DNA from: Platynereis dumerilii
Lineage: Eukaryota; Annelida; Polychaeta; Phyllodocida; Nereididae
Direction: 5' to 3'
Assembly (NCBI GenBank): GCA_026936325.1
Contig: JAPTHN010000001.1
Coordinates: 78,189,380-78,253,379 of the forward strand
Length of the DNA stretch: 64,000 nucleotides
Made by a program: the position numbers and the translations under genes. The stretch's first letter is position 1. Every line of letters starts with the position of its first letter. Shown one piece after another: positions 12,201 through 24,604 of this stretch. A model generated the notes under the pieces. That model was not told the DNA's origin. It saw only the letters and a list, made by a program, of their open reading frames with translations, and made no database searches.

Positions 12201-14529
12201 TTACGTCAATTGACATGCAGTAAAAAGTTTTCCTTACAAATCATTTGTACACAAACATAATCTTTTCATCAAAAAGCGATATATTTAACAAACTTTCCAA
12301 CATCAAAGCCATCTAATAAGCCAAGAGGACGAGAAGCATTGAATCTACTATATTAATGTCAAAAGATACACTTTTAAACCAACTGTGTCATATTTACAGC
12401 AATAACCATAAAATGAAAAAAGTTGTGTATTTATGACCGCAATTGTTTGTAAACGCCATGTTGATCGCTTAAGAGCATTTTATTTGTAAATATAATATAT
12501 AGTAAAATACTAATTTGAATATTTCTAAAATGTGGGGTGCTGTCCAACCCTAACCTTGAGTGACCTATTCAGTTCAAAACAGCTATCTTGGACCAAGGTC
12601 ATTATCCCTCCACAGTCCACAGTCTGCTACAACTTGTCTACAAGGAAGTCAAATTGAAGTCACTCGTTCTCCTTGTTCCTTTAACCTCACTGGTCTTGTT
12701 TCACCTTGCTCTCTTTCCTTTCAAATTCAAGTAACACTGATGCGAGGCTCGTTCAAGTTAAAATAAAGAAGCAGTGATCATGGCAGTGGCATGAGAGTAG
12801 ACTGTTTTCAGGAGGAGAAGTTCTAACTTGGAAAAAGCGGAACACTCCATTAAAACACAGATAACTGATGCTGAGGTTATCAGATAAAGTTTTAGAATTT
12901 ATCGTCGGTTTGGGGTAGTCAATTGACAATCAAATTTAGCAAAAAGCAACATAGAGTCACAGTCCACTTACTGTTGGGTCATACCATTTTTTTACACCTG
13001 GATGGAGAGTAGCAAAGATAAACAAAGAATCTGCTCAGTTCGTGAATGTGATGGTTGGGGTTCGAACCACTCATGCAAAAGGTGAACCACTCCAGTCAAC
13101 TTGACCAGGCACCTATAATTTGTTGTAAAAACAACATTATTTGGTAAAATAAACTAATTCTAATCAGTAATGGTATGCAAAAGAAGCATTACTGTTTTGA
13201 CAGTTAACATACCTAATAAAGTTACCATCCAAGTATTGTGACTGTAAGGGCAAAAGGAGCTACCTCCACACTTACGACAAGCTGTATTATTTTAAACTAA
13301 CCTGGCTGAAACAGAAAACGAGGATTCAAAGCACGCCATCCTTTTCATCTTTTTAAGTATAGTCTTTCACTTTAATATACCACCCACAGGTTCAAGGAAC
13401 TTAAGATTCAAGCAGATCAGCGTTCTCTTCCCTTCAATGCTATTAGTGACTACTTGAGATCTTGTATCAACAGTATTACGATAGCTGCAACAAAACGTAG
13501 AATCGGTTTTTAAACATCAACAGTATTAGAATTTAGAAACAAATGCAACAACATTGCTTTAACAGTGCCGCTTTCACCAACACCTGCAACATATCAGGCA
13601 TGAGCTGAAGGCGAAATTCATGAACCTGACACTCCTGTGCTTTATTGTCAAACTGCTGCACTTTGCCTAAAGCCCAAAACTCATGAGTAGACCCAATAAA
13701 AATCTCTTCAGGACACAGAGTGAAACGTGTAGTTTGGTGAACAATGAACATTGTCCTTTACTGGAAAAAAAACGCAATTTACTGAAGAATCTAGACCGAA
13801 CTCTCAGCCCAGAGCCCTATATTTATTCTTTTTAGGAATGGGCAACGATTTAAAAGACAAGGTTATCTCAGATGCACAAATGTCGTATAATCCTCCTTTA
13901 GGCTACAACAGTCATTAAATTGGTTGGACACGAATACTCCCTTTTAAAACAATGACTAGGAGACCAAACTGGTCAAAAGGAAATCAGTTGGTCTCCCAAT
14001 TGCTATGCCATAAAATGAAAATCAGTCTCAACATAACCTCTTAAGCTTCATCAGATAGAAGTCAACCAGTTCCTTCAACTTGTGTTTTGTAACTTTTTTG
14101 TATTTTCAGTTCAAAAATAGCATATACGCGAGATGCATTTATTCCTTCAACTTCTGACTAATGGTGGCATTTGAACCAATGGAGTGGCTCCTTTTGGTTT
14201 TCACCTTGATTCCTACTCGTGATTAAGAAATCAAACTGAAAGCAAATCCGTCCTCCAAATTCTATATTTTGCACACCTCAACATCAGGAACTTCACCAAA
14301 AATAGGTTGGTCTAGAGCAAATTCAGATGTGTCTCTCGTAATTTATATTCACCTCTCTTTTATAAATAGCCTATACAGCTGTTCTTGTCACAAGACCAAC
14401 ATCTGTCATGCAGTAGTCTTACTGTTATAGGGTCCACTCTACTTGCTTATTTCAAAGAGACACAAGTTCAAGTCACAGTATTTGATAAAATACTTCCCAA
14501 TGGGCATCTGATATCACCTTATATCATAT

Positions 14530-15685
14530 GGCTAGCGGAAATACTCGCTTCTCATTGGCCTACAGCCGTGCAATATTCTACGATATTGCACGCATTATAT
14601 TGCACGCTCATTTTAACATGTGAAAGATTGGACGGACCTGAGAGGAAGCACCATATTTCAGTGCTGCTGCAACCACAAGCAGAGAAAATTGATTGTGTTT
14701 TTTCATTTTACTAAAAAATGCAATGCAGAGCAACGGAGGCAGTTAGAAAGCTGGTTTTTGCGGCAAAAGATGCGTCTATTAAAGGGCTATTAGGATATAA
14801 ACTTTTTGTACTGATTATATTATTTGTTTTATCAGAATAAAGCAATAAGTGACCGAAAAATAGCGTTTTTGCCGATTTTTCAGTGATTTTTTTGTGTATT
14901 GAGGTCAAAAGTCTGCTATAAAGTTTCAGAAAAAAATCGAAAATAATATCTATCATCAAGTATATAATTTTTGGATTCCAAAAGTGTCAAACATTTTTTT
15001 GTGAGTGAAATAGTTATTGATTTCTGATGAGATACATTTTAAATATGTAGTTCAAAAGAAACACAGACTTGCGGCAGCACAAGATTGTTTCTTGGTTTTA
15101 GTAAAAAATGAATCACCACCCAGTAATGGAAATAGATAGGAAAATGATTTTGGTGGCAAAAGATGTACTTTAAAGGGCTTAGTGGATATCGACTTTTTGT
15201 AATTTGTTTATGTTATTATTTTTAGTCAGTAGGCCTATAAAGGATTAAGAGGCCGAAAAACCTTTTCCCTCCAGTTTCAGTGACCTTTTTGTGTTAAGAG
15301 ATCTAAAGTCTGCCAAAAAAAAAAGTAGTAAAATGAATTTAAAGAAGACCCATCATCAAGTATATCATTCCACAAGAGAGAACCCTTTTTTTGGGTGAAA
15401 TATTTATTGAATTTTGATGAGATACATTTAAAAACGTGCACGGGTCAAAAGAAAAAAAAAAAAGAGTCTAGACATCAGAATTCCAGCCCTTTTATTTTCA
15501 TTTGTCACAAAAAACCATATGATATAACAGTTATTGCACATCACCTCGTGCAATATCAGTTTTTATGGCACCTCGGTGACTAATATTGCACTCGGGCTGC
15601 GCCCTCGTGCAATATTAGTCACCTCGGTGCCATAAAAACTGATATTGAACTCGGTGCTGTGCGATAACTGTATAATGTTTAACTG
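14530..15685. mobile_element. ~1.15 kb DNA element ending in a long hairpin
   Basis: Near the left end is a small palindrome, GTGCAATAT...GATATTGCAC (about 14566-14590), after the word ATTGGCC. The right end is a hairpin at 15527-15671 with ~70-base arms meeting at CTCGGGC TGC GCCCTCG. It is followed by ATAATGTTTAA, like the ATAATATTTAA after the hairpin at 3022-3163. There is no transposase frame. Boundaries are approximate because no empty site was available to compare. Both inserts appear to be the same kind of element, with the smaller one an internally reduced relative. Confidence 0.5.
15527..15671. repeat. Long hairpin, ~70-base arms
   Basis: The sequence begins ACAGTTATTGCAC and ends GCGATAACTGT. 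The arms repeat TGCAATATCAG and CACCTCGGTG and meet at a three- to four-base loop near 15599. The internal word GTGCAATATTAG occurs in both arms. Confidence 0.85.
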
Positions 15686-17421
15686 ACGTCAGGATGCAGT
15701 CTCGGACGTGAGCTTGATTCCCTCTGACATCAGATTGAGTCAAAGTTCCCCTCAGGGTTTCTTCATGGTATGGAGAATTAGTGCAAGTTGACAATCTTCA
15801 GTAATATAACATAAAGATTTTTATCTACTTACACAATCACTTTCCGTAAAAGTAGATGAACATAAAGGACACATTTGACACGTTCTAAAAGAGCTTAATA
15901 ACCATATACGTACTGCCAGTAAACATCAAATACTAACATGTTTATCCTATAATATGCTTTTATTTCAAAGATCAAACAAGCACAGCCCAGCATTTATCAA
16001 GATCATCTGTGGAGGTCCACTGGGCAACAAATTGCTTTAAAGGAAACTCCCCTAGTTACATTTTGGTATTGGCTGAGGAGGCTTACTGTAGCCTGAACTG
16101 CCCTGCAATATTTCTAAGTTGTTCTCATTTGGATGCTTGGATCAGCTGCTGTGTTATTCACCACTCAGTGGCGTACACCACAGCTCTCCAAAGGGATATC
16201 TGGCAGCATAGACGAACTAATTAACTTATTTAGGGCAGGAATCTAATAAGCAGACCAGGACACGAAAAAGTTACTGTTAGTGACTTTTCAAAACCAGATT
16301 ACAGATTAAAAAGAAGAACATACATTTGGCAATGGATCTCCAATCCATAAAAAGCTCTAAGCAAATGACAATTCTTTAATACAACAAAGTTGAACAAACT
16401 ACCAACTTCTCCTGTCAATCTTCAGCTTCTTTACCCAATGCCAATTACTAGAGCTGTAGGCCTACCTTTTTTAACATATCCCTTAGTATCTACATTTAAT
16501 AACACTTTCAATGCTGATACTTAATTACTGGTTATGACAAATAGCCCTAAATTCCTTGATTACTCTACAATATAAGAAGTTGACAATGGCATGGTGGAGT
16601 GCAATATATAAGAAGTTTCCTGAATAAGCAGAGGTAGTCTGTCTACACATCTTTTCCTTTTTTGGCTGACTATGATCCTCTATAAGGTAATCTTATCACA
16701 AAGCACTGTCTCCTGGCTCCTTATCCACCAAGTCACGTTAAAGGCAGATTTGCACAATGTTAGAAATATGAAGTTCCTGCGGACCCCAGTGGCTGTCTTG
16801 AGCCACAGTGGTCTCCGATGTCCTTCAGTGCGGAGGTACATTTGCCTAATTGCCATTGCTGGACAACCAGCAAGTGCAGGACAAAAGATTAGGTTGTGAA
16901 GATTGTGCTTGGCAACTCAATGTACACTGGGAATATTGAATAGTGCTGACTTCAGCAATCACTATAGTTCAACAACCTTCAGATTGGCTCCTTCTCATCA
17001 ACTCTGGAAGTCATCACCAGCTAATTATTTTGCGTCTCTGTTTATTTGGTGATTGACATGGTCAAAGAACAATTTCTTTAGCATATGGATATGTATCGTT
17101 TAAAGGAAAAACTGATTTTGTAGGTAACATTGGAACCACAGAACTTAATTTTTGATAAACATATCAACGGGTGAAAGCCAGAAGGGTGTATGTAAACAGG
17201 CACTTGCACCCTTATGGTTTACCCATCGATATGTACTTAAACAATTTAAGCTCTCTTTTCCCTTTTTCTTTTTATTTATTTTTTTTTCAAATACAAGTAT
17301 ACCTAATCATACAGTTTCATTTATTTTCGTATTATATCATCTGGTGATCATTTCTGTGGCAACAGTTTGTATTGCCACCTATCACAATGTCCTTGCTGAC
17401 ATTGTCTTATCATCAAGATTA

Positions 17422-17772
17422 CTAGCAATAAGCCCGTGTTACCTGTACAATTAGTTGGAAAGATGTATGAATTATACTGAGATGCAAAAATACCCAGGTT
17501 TCCCTGAAATATAACCTGATGCTGAAAGAAAGGGAAAAACTGGTATCTAGAGAACTTGCAGGTGCTGCGTTCTTGTGTATTGTTTATGAATAAATTAGCT
17601 TAAATCTAATCATAGTTACTTTGAGCATTTATAGGGAGGGTGATAGGACCCAAAAGGGGCGGCCCAAGCCTTGAGTGGCAAGGGAAGGTATCTGTATAGT
17701 AGGGAAAATTATGAGGTGAGACATTGAGTATAACTTGAGATAATTCTCGGATGTTAGCACTTTAATTGTTAG
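17422..17772. mobile_element. 351 bp private insertion in segment i of copy 2
   Basis: Copies 1 and 3 read straight from CAAGATTA or CCTGATAA into TAACTCCTT, while copy 2 carries 351 extra bases here. The insert ends look like a weak inverted repeat (CTAGCAATAA against TTAATTGTTAG). There is no coding capacity and the family is not assigned. Confidence 0.6.
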
Positions 17773-18141
17773 ATAACTCCTTTGTTGACTCCAGTTAGGT
17801 GAACGTTTTAGGAGATTGTCCTCTTAGCTTTGACATTGCACGGCAAGTGAGGCCATCTATAAGAAGACAGCATCACAAGCTGGAGATTGGCTTGTCTAAA
17901 AGACGCCTCCTTGCACGAAACTGCGGTGAGGCCGTACATAGACAGATAACAAGTGAACTTGACCTTCTGAAATGGAAAGGGCAAGTTGAAGGTTGTATTC
18001 ACAAATGCAAAACATTGATCATGCAAGTTACAAACAGCTTTGTGTGAGAAAAGACCTTGAAGACATCAAATGCAAGAGATTGCTGTGAGAATTTATTTGC
18101 AAAAAAATAATGCTTTATTTAAATGTGTTGTTTAATCTGAC

Positions 18142-18301
18142 CAGTGGCGTCCCCATATTGGACCTGTGCCCCCCCCCAGGTGCCCCCCATATGAACTTTC
18201 CAACTCTGGCTAAAATATACAGTTAATATAGTTGGTGCCCCCCAGAGAATCGCGTGCCCCCCAGGTGCCCCCCCGCTCGAGGACCCCCAGTTACGCCACT
18301 G
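18142..18301. mobile_element. 160 bp hAT-like MITE
   Basis: The ends are CAGTGGCGT and ACGCCACTG, a perfect 9-base inverted repeat. It is flanked on both sides by AATCTGAC (18134-18141 and 18302-18309), an exact 8-bp target duplication. The empty site is visible in copies 1 and 4 at segment j. The interior is rich in GCCCCCC runs. An 8-bp duplication with CAG-type ends is typical of the hAT superfamily; without transposase it is non-autonomous. Confidence 0.9.
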
Positions 18302-18834
18302 AATCTGACTGCCAGTTGGCAAATAGCACAGAGTACTGAAGATACATCTCTACAGTTCTCTATCCTCAAACCTTATGCCAATGTCAGTACAATGCAGACA
18401 AAAGTTCCTTGTTCGTAAATGTTACATTAGATGATTAGCCTTTTTCATTCTTTATTTTAAAGTATAAAACACGTGTAGTGGTGTGCTTAGAAAGGAACAG
18501 GCTTGAATTGTACATGCCATCAACAACACATGCACGTTTGTCACAACGAAAGGTTGATTAATAATCAGTGAGCCTGAGAGATTAAAGGGGACCTGTCCTC
18601 GAAAAGGTCAGTGGCATCCCCTTCGAGTGTCAACCATTATGCATCAAAGGCAAAAGAGAATGTGTTGTGTCAGAATTCATTGATAATAAACTTATAGCTG
18701 CATTATGTGCAAAATATATATTTCCGTGCATCTACAACTTCATGACTATCTGTATCTGCAGATTTGACCTCCCAAGGGAGAAACTCCATCAGAGTTAGGT
18801 GTTGTGTGTATAGCGACATCATGCACAGTGCGTC

Positions 18835-19275
18835 GATAAAATCTTCTTTAAATCCACGATAAAAACCAGTAAAGCATTTTCAAACTTGTGTTCAGCAGGC
18901 AGAGTCTCATTTCATGGTAGCCTCTAGTTCCAGGTCGTACCCTTGTTACATAGTCTCTGACACCAATTAAACCATGGATTCTTTTGAACACCGTGAATAA
19001 TCGAAGCCTTTTTCTGCGCAGTTGTAATGTCTTCAGCTTCAGGTCTTCTAATAATGCTGTCACTGTTCCTTCTTCTCTTAAATATAGTTCTTCTTGATGA
19101 ATCAGGCCGATCGTCTTTGCAACAGTGCTATCTGTCTAATATGTTTCTGAAGATGAGGATTCCATACACAACAAGCATATTCTACAGTCGACCTGAATAG
19201 AGCTGTGCAGGCTTGTTCCTTGACTCTATCGGGACATTTACTCAGGGGGACTTGTTGGCTTTTGCTGTGAAAAAT
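18835..19275 (-). mobile_element. LINE fragment, C-terminal part of reverse transcriptase ORF, degraded
   Basis: On the minus strand, a first frame reads VKEQACTALFRSTVEYACCV then WNPHLQKHI...LLQRRSA. A second frame (18848-19063) reads ALLEDLKLKTLQLRRKRLRL followed by RVRPGTRGYH. This order (VRxxLEYAxxVWxPH, QRRxAR, LxxLxLxxLxxRR) is characteristic of the region after the RT palm in non-LTR retrotransposons of the Jockey/CR1/L2 group. The piece is only ~150 codons. The two parts are in different frames with stops between them, including TGA where the motif expects arginine after QRRSA. It is private to array copy 2. Confidence 0.75.
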
Positions 19276-19577
19276 AAAAGTAAAAGTATAGCTCAATATT
19301 TTTTTCCATTGACATTAAAAAAAGTATGAAAATCACTCTACACAGAAGAGAAAAGCTAGAGATTAACTTACATGTAGGCCTAGATTGACCATCTTAGCGT
19401 CTCTTCGTCGGGATGGCCTCAAGCAGATTTAAACAAACATTTAACAGTAGAAACAAACAATTTTTTTCCTTTCAAGGAGTTCGTTGAACTAAATTTGTAA
19501 TACAGGCAGTTTTAACCCTTTAAGCTTGCCACTTTCCCATCAAGTAATGCGTTGAAGCCTAAAATCATATAATTATA

Positions 19578-19752
19578 AAATAGTATGATTTTATAAAGCA
19601 CCCATTCCAGATAAATCTGCCAACTGGCACTCATCAAACAGAATGGCAATCATACCAAACAATAGTGATAACTTCTGGACATGGCCAAAGCAGAGTTTGA
19701 ACCACCCACATCCACTATGCACAGGGGTGACCACTATGCCACAGAACCTCTT
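19578..19752 (-). mobile_element. tRNA-derived SINE (minus strand), shared among array copies
   Basis: On the minus strand an A-box-like TGGCATAGTGG is followed ~35 bases later by a B-box-like GGTTCAAACTC. Both are internal RNA polymerase III promoter elements. The body then runs through ACCTCTGGACAT-like sequence to a tail ending GGGTGCTTTATAAAATCATA. The same body and tail occur in plus orientation at 52345-52490. Partial copies at the same unit position lie at 4340-4400 (copy 1) and 46195-46310 (copy 3), so the insertion predates the unit duplication. Confidence 0.65.
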
Positions 19753-20953
19753 ACATGTAACAACAAACTCAAGGGTTGTTCCCATTGGTTTATGACCCAT
19801 GACATCAGTTGGCAATGTGAACGTACTTGAATATATATTATTCTTTCGGTTGGTCTACATGTTATATGGCCAGAGCTAAACATTTGTATGATTAAAACAA
19901 AGAACATTAGCAAAGGACATTACAATGAGGAACATTTGCGGGAGAGACCTTGTGTGAAAAAAGGAGAAAGTTCAGGGCAACAGTTACGGCTGAGAAATGA
20001 TGTGCATGTTGTCAGTCGAAGGACCCATTTGCCTCCATGATATGGCCAAAAAGAGCCTGAAAATATGAAATATGGATAGGATCTGTCAAACCGGAGAGCT
20101 GCCTCAGATGAGCAGTGAGGTACAGTTCATTAGGTCACATTAAGCAAGAGTCATTCAATCACATTAAGGACGTCCAGAAAGTGAAGGGCCTGATGCCCTC
20201 TTGGGCCCCTATTCTGGCCAGAGGCTATTATTACCAAGAAATGACCCTTACTGATGGCCATTCTCATTGTAGGATTCGGCACTGTATATATTTGCTGGAT
20301 TATACACACGTAGCTGGTTTTGATGGGATTTACAAAATATAGAAAAGTGCATATTTTTCACCATTTAGCAAACTCTGCCATTTACAGCATTTACTGTAGT
20401 TTGACTAACACAACCCTTGGGGCTCTTGCTGCATCTGACTTTACAATTCTGCTATTTCAATCGATGCAGTCAAAGGAAGCAAATGAATTAGACCTTTGGG
20501 AAAATGAGATGCTGAACTGCAGTAATAAAGTCAAGATTCTGAGATTAAAAGAAACCTCATCTTGGACCAATGAGGATTAAAAAGTCAGGATATAAAGGCA
20601 CATTACGTCATTCCCTCCTAAGAGCTTTTTCCTAGGCAGATCACGAAATCTATTCATCCAAAACTTTCCCTAGTGATTAAACGTTTTTAATGCATTTGAA
20701 GTAAATCAGAATATCCTGACACAGTATATCTTAAACGGCCTGTTTAGGTATAAGTCTTCATCAGAAGATATAAAGGTCCTTTTAAAAGCATGCACATGGG
20801 TACACACGCATATGGAAGTTAATGATTTAAGTCACTGTATATGCATTATGCAGTCACAAGTTTATTGTTACAGCAATTCGCACACTGCAGAAGAGGACTC
20901 ATATTCTGTTAATTTACTGTAAGTTTCAAGATCAACAAAATTTCCCTAATGGC

Positions 20954-21175
20954 CTGAACTCATGCAATTCCAAATTTTTAAAAGGGAATAAATTTGTGCC
21001 ACCAGAGAACAATTTTGGTTGAAAGTAGCAGGAGGACAGAAAAAGTCAATACGTCAATGATAAATGCAATTTCACCACTGATCGCCGGGGGAGCTGTAGC
21101 AGGGCACAGCTCCCCCAGTTTTTTATCAAGGGAGCTCATCTCCCCAAAGCTCCCCCTCCTCTATTTCCATCACTG
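20954..21175 (-). mobile_element. Truncated MITE of the ATTTCCATCACTG family
   Basis: The right end ATTTCCATCACTG matches the end of the complete element at 44220-44459, and the body (AATTCCAAATTTTTAAAAGG, GCTCCCCC runs, CACCACTGATCGCC) matches that element in reverse. The other inverted end is missing. It is almost base-for-base identical to 38930-39150 and starts at the same base (CTGAACTCATG), so both derive from one already truncated copy. Confidence 0.75.
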
Positions 21176-21194
21176 CAACCCATGCAAGTGCAAT

Positions 21195-21922
21195 TTGTAC
21201 ACTCAAGTGCAAAGAAAATGATGAAGATAAATTTTGAAATGCTAGTATTTTTTTAATAGGAGATTCTTTGCTTGTTCAAATTTCTACAACCTACAAGTAT
21301 GAAACATACACAGTTAATGTTTGTGAAAATTTACACTTTCATACAAACTGTGCAGTAGTGATAAACTATGCTTGTAAACTGCTTGAAATTCTAATGCTGT
21401 CCTGTTCTACAAGTGCTATAATAATTTTTAAATTCCCCTATTACAGCCAAGGCCCTTCCTGAAGTTTCTTGAACATAAACCAAATCCCATGTCCTGCAGC
21501 ATTTCACACAGTCAATTTTTTTTTTTTCGCAACAAGAGTCTATCATAGTGCCCTAAAGGAAAAATCAAACTCAAAAGGATCTTGAAATTCTTTTTGTCAA
21601 ACCAAGGCCACCGCCATCATTCAGACTTACTGCTTCTCTTTGTTTTTCCCTTTGAATCCCTTTGCATGCTTAACTGAAGCTACATGTACTCTCTCCATTA
21701 TTTCTTTATCCAACTCTCATCATGGCTTGTGTCTGTTCTTGTTTTCCATTTGTAAAAGGAAGGAATGAGGTTGAAAGATGTTCCAAAAACTACGCATTTC
21801 CTTTATCGGAATCATTTAAGTTGGTAATGCGCAGTGAGATATAGGCCTAGCTTTTATCCCTGAATATATCTTTTTTTATCCAGCCCGTTCTGTTTTCCAA
21901 TTCCCCAATGGATACATGTGGC
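21195..21922. repeat. Right arm of the ~725 bp inverted repeat
   Basis: This is the reverse complement of 1-728 with only scattered differences (for example ATACATG against ACACGTG near the outer end). The inner end adjoins the truncated MITE at 20954-21175. Segment a lies within it in minus orientation, the only inverted a copy in the window. Confidence 0.9.
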
Positions 21923-22086
21923 GGCAATTAATGTAGGCCTATATTTTTTTCATCAATTTGAAACTGTTTTAAAATGACAATGTTCCATTTTTTCATCTCT
22001 TCAATTCCGTTTTGTTTCACTATTTAGTTTCATATATATTCTCTTGCAATTTTTAGACATTTTGTGTTCTGTTTCAATCTACTGTA

Positions 22087-22983
22087 GGGGAGACCGGGGC
22101 TAGTTGAATCGCGGGGTTAGTTGAAACTTGGCCTAAAATCAACTTTATAAATAAATTTTTGGCCAAACTGGTACTTTTGGTAGATACCCTGTTTATTGGC
22201 ACATGTTATCATACTTTTATTCATTCAAATTTTCAAAAGGCTTATTCTGTGGGCAAGAAAGTTTGTTTTTTGGGTGCTCTAGTAACTTGTTTGCTCAGTC
22301 TTCAAGGGGCGTTATTGTATAGCTATGATTTTAATCCAGGTGAACTAACCTTATTTCTAAATAAGCAAATCCATGCCTGATCCACACACAGAAGCTTTTT
22401 GTTGTGTGACTTTAATAAGACTGAAAAATAAGGCAATATTGTGTTCGAGGTGTGACGGGGTTAGTTGAATCATGCATGGTGGAGTTGGCTGTAACATAGA
22501 TTTCAAGTGTTCAAATTGTCTTGCAAGTCATTGTTAGTTGGAGTTACCGCAGTTAAGAACTACTACAGTGCATGTTTGCATTCCTGAAAGGGAAATATGG
22601 AAAAACCAGCTTTTTTGCCAAAAATAGACAAAAAATTTAGTAAATTACAGTATATAATTTCTTTTCAAATGAGTGTTGCACTGAAGCTGGTGGTCATCAT
22701 AGGGATATCAGTAATGCTAAGGAAACCCCTTTTAAAAGAAGTTGTCTAAAAAATTTTATGGCGTTTCAACTAACCCCGGGGTCGGGGTTAGTTGAATCAA
22801 ATTTTTTTCTGGAAGTTTGTGTCTGTGACACAAATTTCAATAATCCCTTACAATATCTCTTGAGCTGATCATTGAGTTAAAGACACTCACTATCACATGC
22901 TTAAATTTGGTGTGAATATCTTGTACCGTTGGCTCTCCAGAGCAAATATAAAAATGAGTGTGCCAACTAACCCCGGTCTCCCC
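22087..22983. mobile_element. TA-flanked GGGGAGACCGGGG element, TTAGTTGAATC type
   Basis: The element starts GGGGAGACCGGGGCTAGTTG and ends in the complement, CAACTAACCCCGGTCTCCCC, with TA on both sides (22085-22086 and 22984-22985). The word GGGGTTAGTTGAATC recurs inside, near 22110, 22458 and 22785, and its complement near 22770. It has no transposase frame; the 73-codon plus frame at 22159 is not recognisable. It is the best preserved of the four cap-sharing elements. Confidence 0.85.
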
Positions 22984-23189
22984 TACTCAATCATGAATGA
23001 GACAGTACATGCAAAGTGTTCAGATATGATGTGAAAAATAAACGTTGGATAGAACTTGGAGAATCGCTAGGCGCTGCCATGCTTCATTTAAGCTCACATG
23101 TGTTTTTGAACAAATATATCAGTTTGATGGACCTTTTTTATGGTCAAAAAAACTTCACAATTAAAAATAATTTTTTAGATAATGCTCAT

Positions 23190-24604
23190 TGTAATATATA
23201 TATTTTTTATTTCACCATAAAAAGTACAATATTTTCAGTTCCAAACATACTCAGGTATAATACCCCTATGGGGTTGTTAGCCTGGAAAACAGTTACACAA
23301 TAGGCATACAGCTTCGAACACACACAACAGAGAACTATAGATCAGTACGTATAGTGAAATTAAACAAGAAATGTTAGTAAACTAAATTATGGTGCTAAAT
23401 ATAATTAAATTCAGAATTTCCTATTGTTTGATACAAAGTTGAATTTCTTAATGTTGTTTTTAAATTGGACTAAAGTAAAGTTTTTCATACTATCTGGCAA
23501 CAAATTCCATAATTTGGGTTCCATATACAAAATTGAAAATTTGAATTTTTCTATCCTAGGAAAAGGTAAATACAAATTAGAAGCACTTCTAGTTGATAAT
23601 GAGTGAATATTTCTTCTAAGTTGAAACATATTTGTAAAGCTTAATGGTAATAGATTATTAATATACTTAAACATGAAAATACAAATATGGATATCATTAA
23701 TTTCATAAATGGAATGAACCTCGGCCATTTCAAAAACAGTATTGGTAGACGTTAAATGTAAATTATGAGCGATTTTAAGGGCTCATGTCTGTTTAATACA
23801 TAAAAGTTTAAGTGGTGTCTTGTAGGTTGTTGGCCAAATGATATTGCAATAATTTAGATATGGTAAAATAAAGGTTTTATACAAGTTTAGTTTCCATTCT
23901 TTATTCAAGATGCGCCTTGATTTTCTTATTTTGTTATTTATATGATTTATGTGATATTTCCATGTTAACTTAGAATCGATGAAAACTCCTAAGAATTTAA
24001 TTACTTTAACTTGTTCTAGTTGCATACCATCTAACCTAATCGAAATATCAGGATTGCTCCTAGCATTCGAAAAAAGAATACATTTGGTTTTTTGAACATT
24101 TAACGACAGTTGGTTCTCCGAGAACCAGTCATACAGCTGAACTAGCTCTGCATTAAAAATATCTATCAATTCACTTAAATTTTTGCCTTTTACAAAAATA
24201 TTAGTGTCATCCACAAATAAAATAAAAGTGAGTATGTTACTAGTGCAAGGTAGATCATTTATATAAAGTAAAAATAAAAGAGGGCTAAGGGTAGAACGAT
24301 GGGGAACTCCACATTAAATTCATTGTCAGAAAAAAAGAGTTGGACTATACTTACCTTTCTGATATCTATTCTCGAGGTAACTTGAGAGCCAAGAAAGGGC
24401 ATTATCTTTTATACCGTAGCGTGACAGCTTATGAAGCAGGGTGGAGTGATTGATAGTGTCAAATGCTTTTTTTAAATCAATTGAAACTACAATAGCTTGC
24501 TCTTTATCATTAAGAGCATTATGAATAAAATTTGAGTACTTATTTTTCAATACAAAAACAACTTTTATAGAAAAGAACAACCTCTCCAGAGATAATTGAT
24601 TCAT
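23190..24604 (-). mobile_element. 5'-truncated LINE with reverse transcriptase remnants
   Basis: On the minus strand, 24326-24604 carries IVVSIDLKKAFDTINHSTLL and SYLENRYQ, the RT palm entry. It is followed out of frame by CGVPHRSTLSPLLFLLYIND and the catalytic block FVDDTNIF, where FADD is usual (23783-24260). Then come LNVQKTKCILF, FLGVFIDSKLTW and the post-palm region, and finally a C-terminal frame at 23411-23728 with KLWNLLP. This order fits the Jockey/CR1/L2 group of non-LTR retrotransposons. The AT-rich 3' part with AATAAAAAATATATATAT near 23195 looks like the 3' end. At least two frame breaks and an internal stop make it dead. The 5' end (endonuclease and start of RT) is missing. Confidence 0.85.

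Larger units (their letters stand above)
11400..20905. repeat. Array unit copy 2, segments a to k
   Basis: Segments by shared words: a 11430-11800, b 13390-13570, c 13620-13770, d 14030-14390, e 15800-15905, f 15910-16250, g 16395-16900, h 16905-17030, i 17240-18080, j 18090-18640, k 19370-20800. It is the most complete copy in the window, although segment l is not seen and it is followed by a MITE fragment and the inverted a arm. Private insertions: 14530-15685, 17422-17772, 18142-18301 and a LINE piece at 18835-19270. The SINE at 19578-19752 is shared with other copies. Confidence 0.8.

Noticed and set aside
14385-14714. 109-codon plus frame
   Set aside because: Spans the end of segment d and the beginning of the hairpin element; not conserved in the copy at 32600.
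18119-18322. Glycine-rich minus-strand frame
   Set aside because: Consists of a MITE with C-runs plus its target site.
19700-19752. Possible tRNA gene from A- and B-box-like motifs
   Set aside because: No cloverleaf folds around them; the same body with a tail recurs, so it is a SINE.
23424-23606. Plus-strand frame over the LINE
   Set aside because: Antisense shadow of the LINE C-terminal frame.
24326-24604. Host reverse-transcriptase-like gene
   Set aside because: Frame breaks, truncated 5' end and LINE-type motif order show it is a dead retrotransposon copy.
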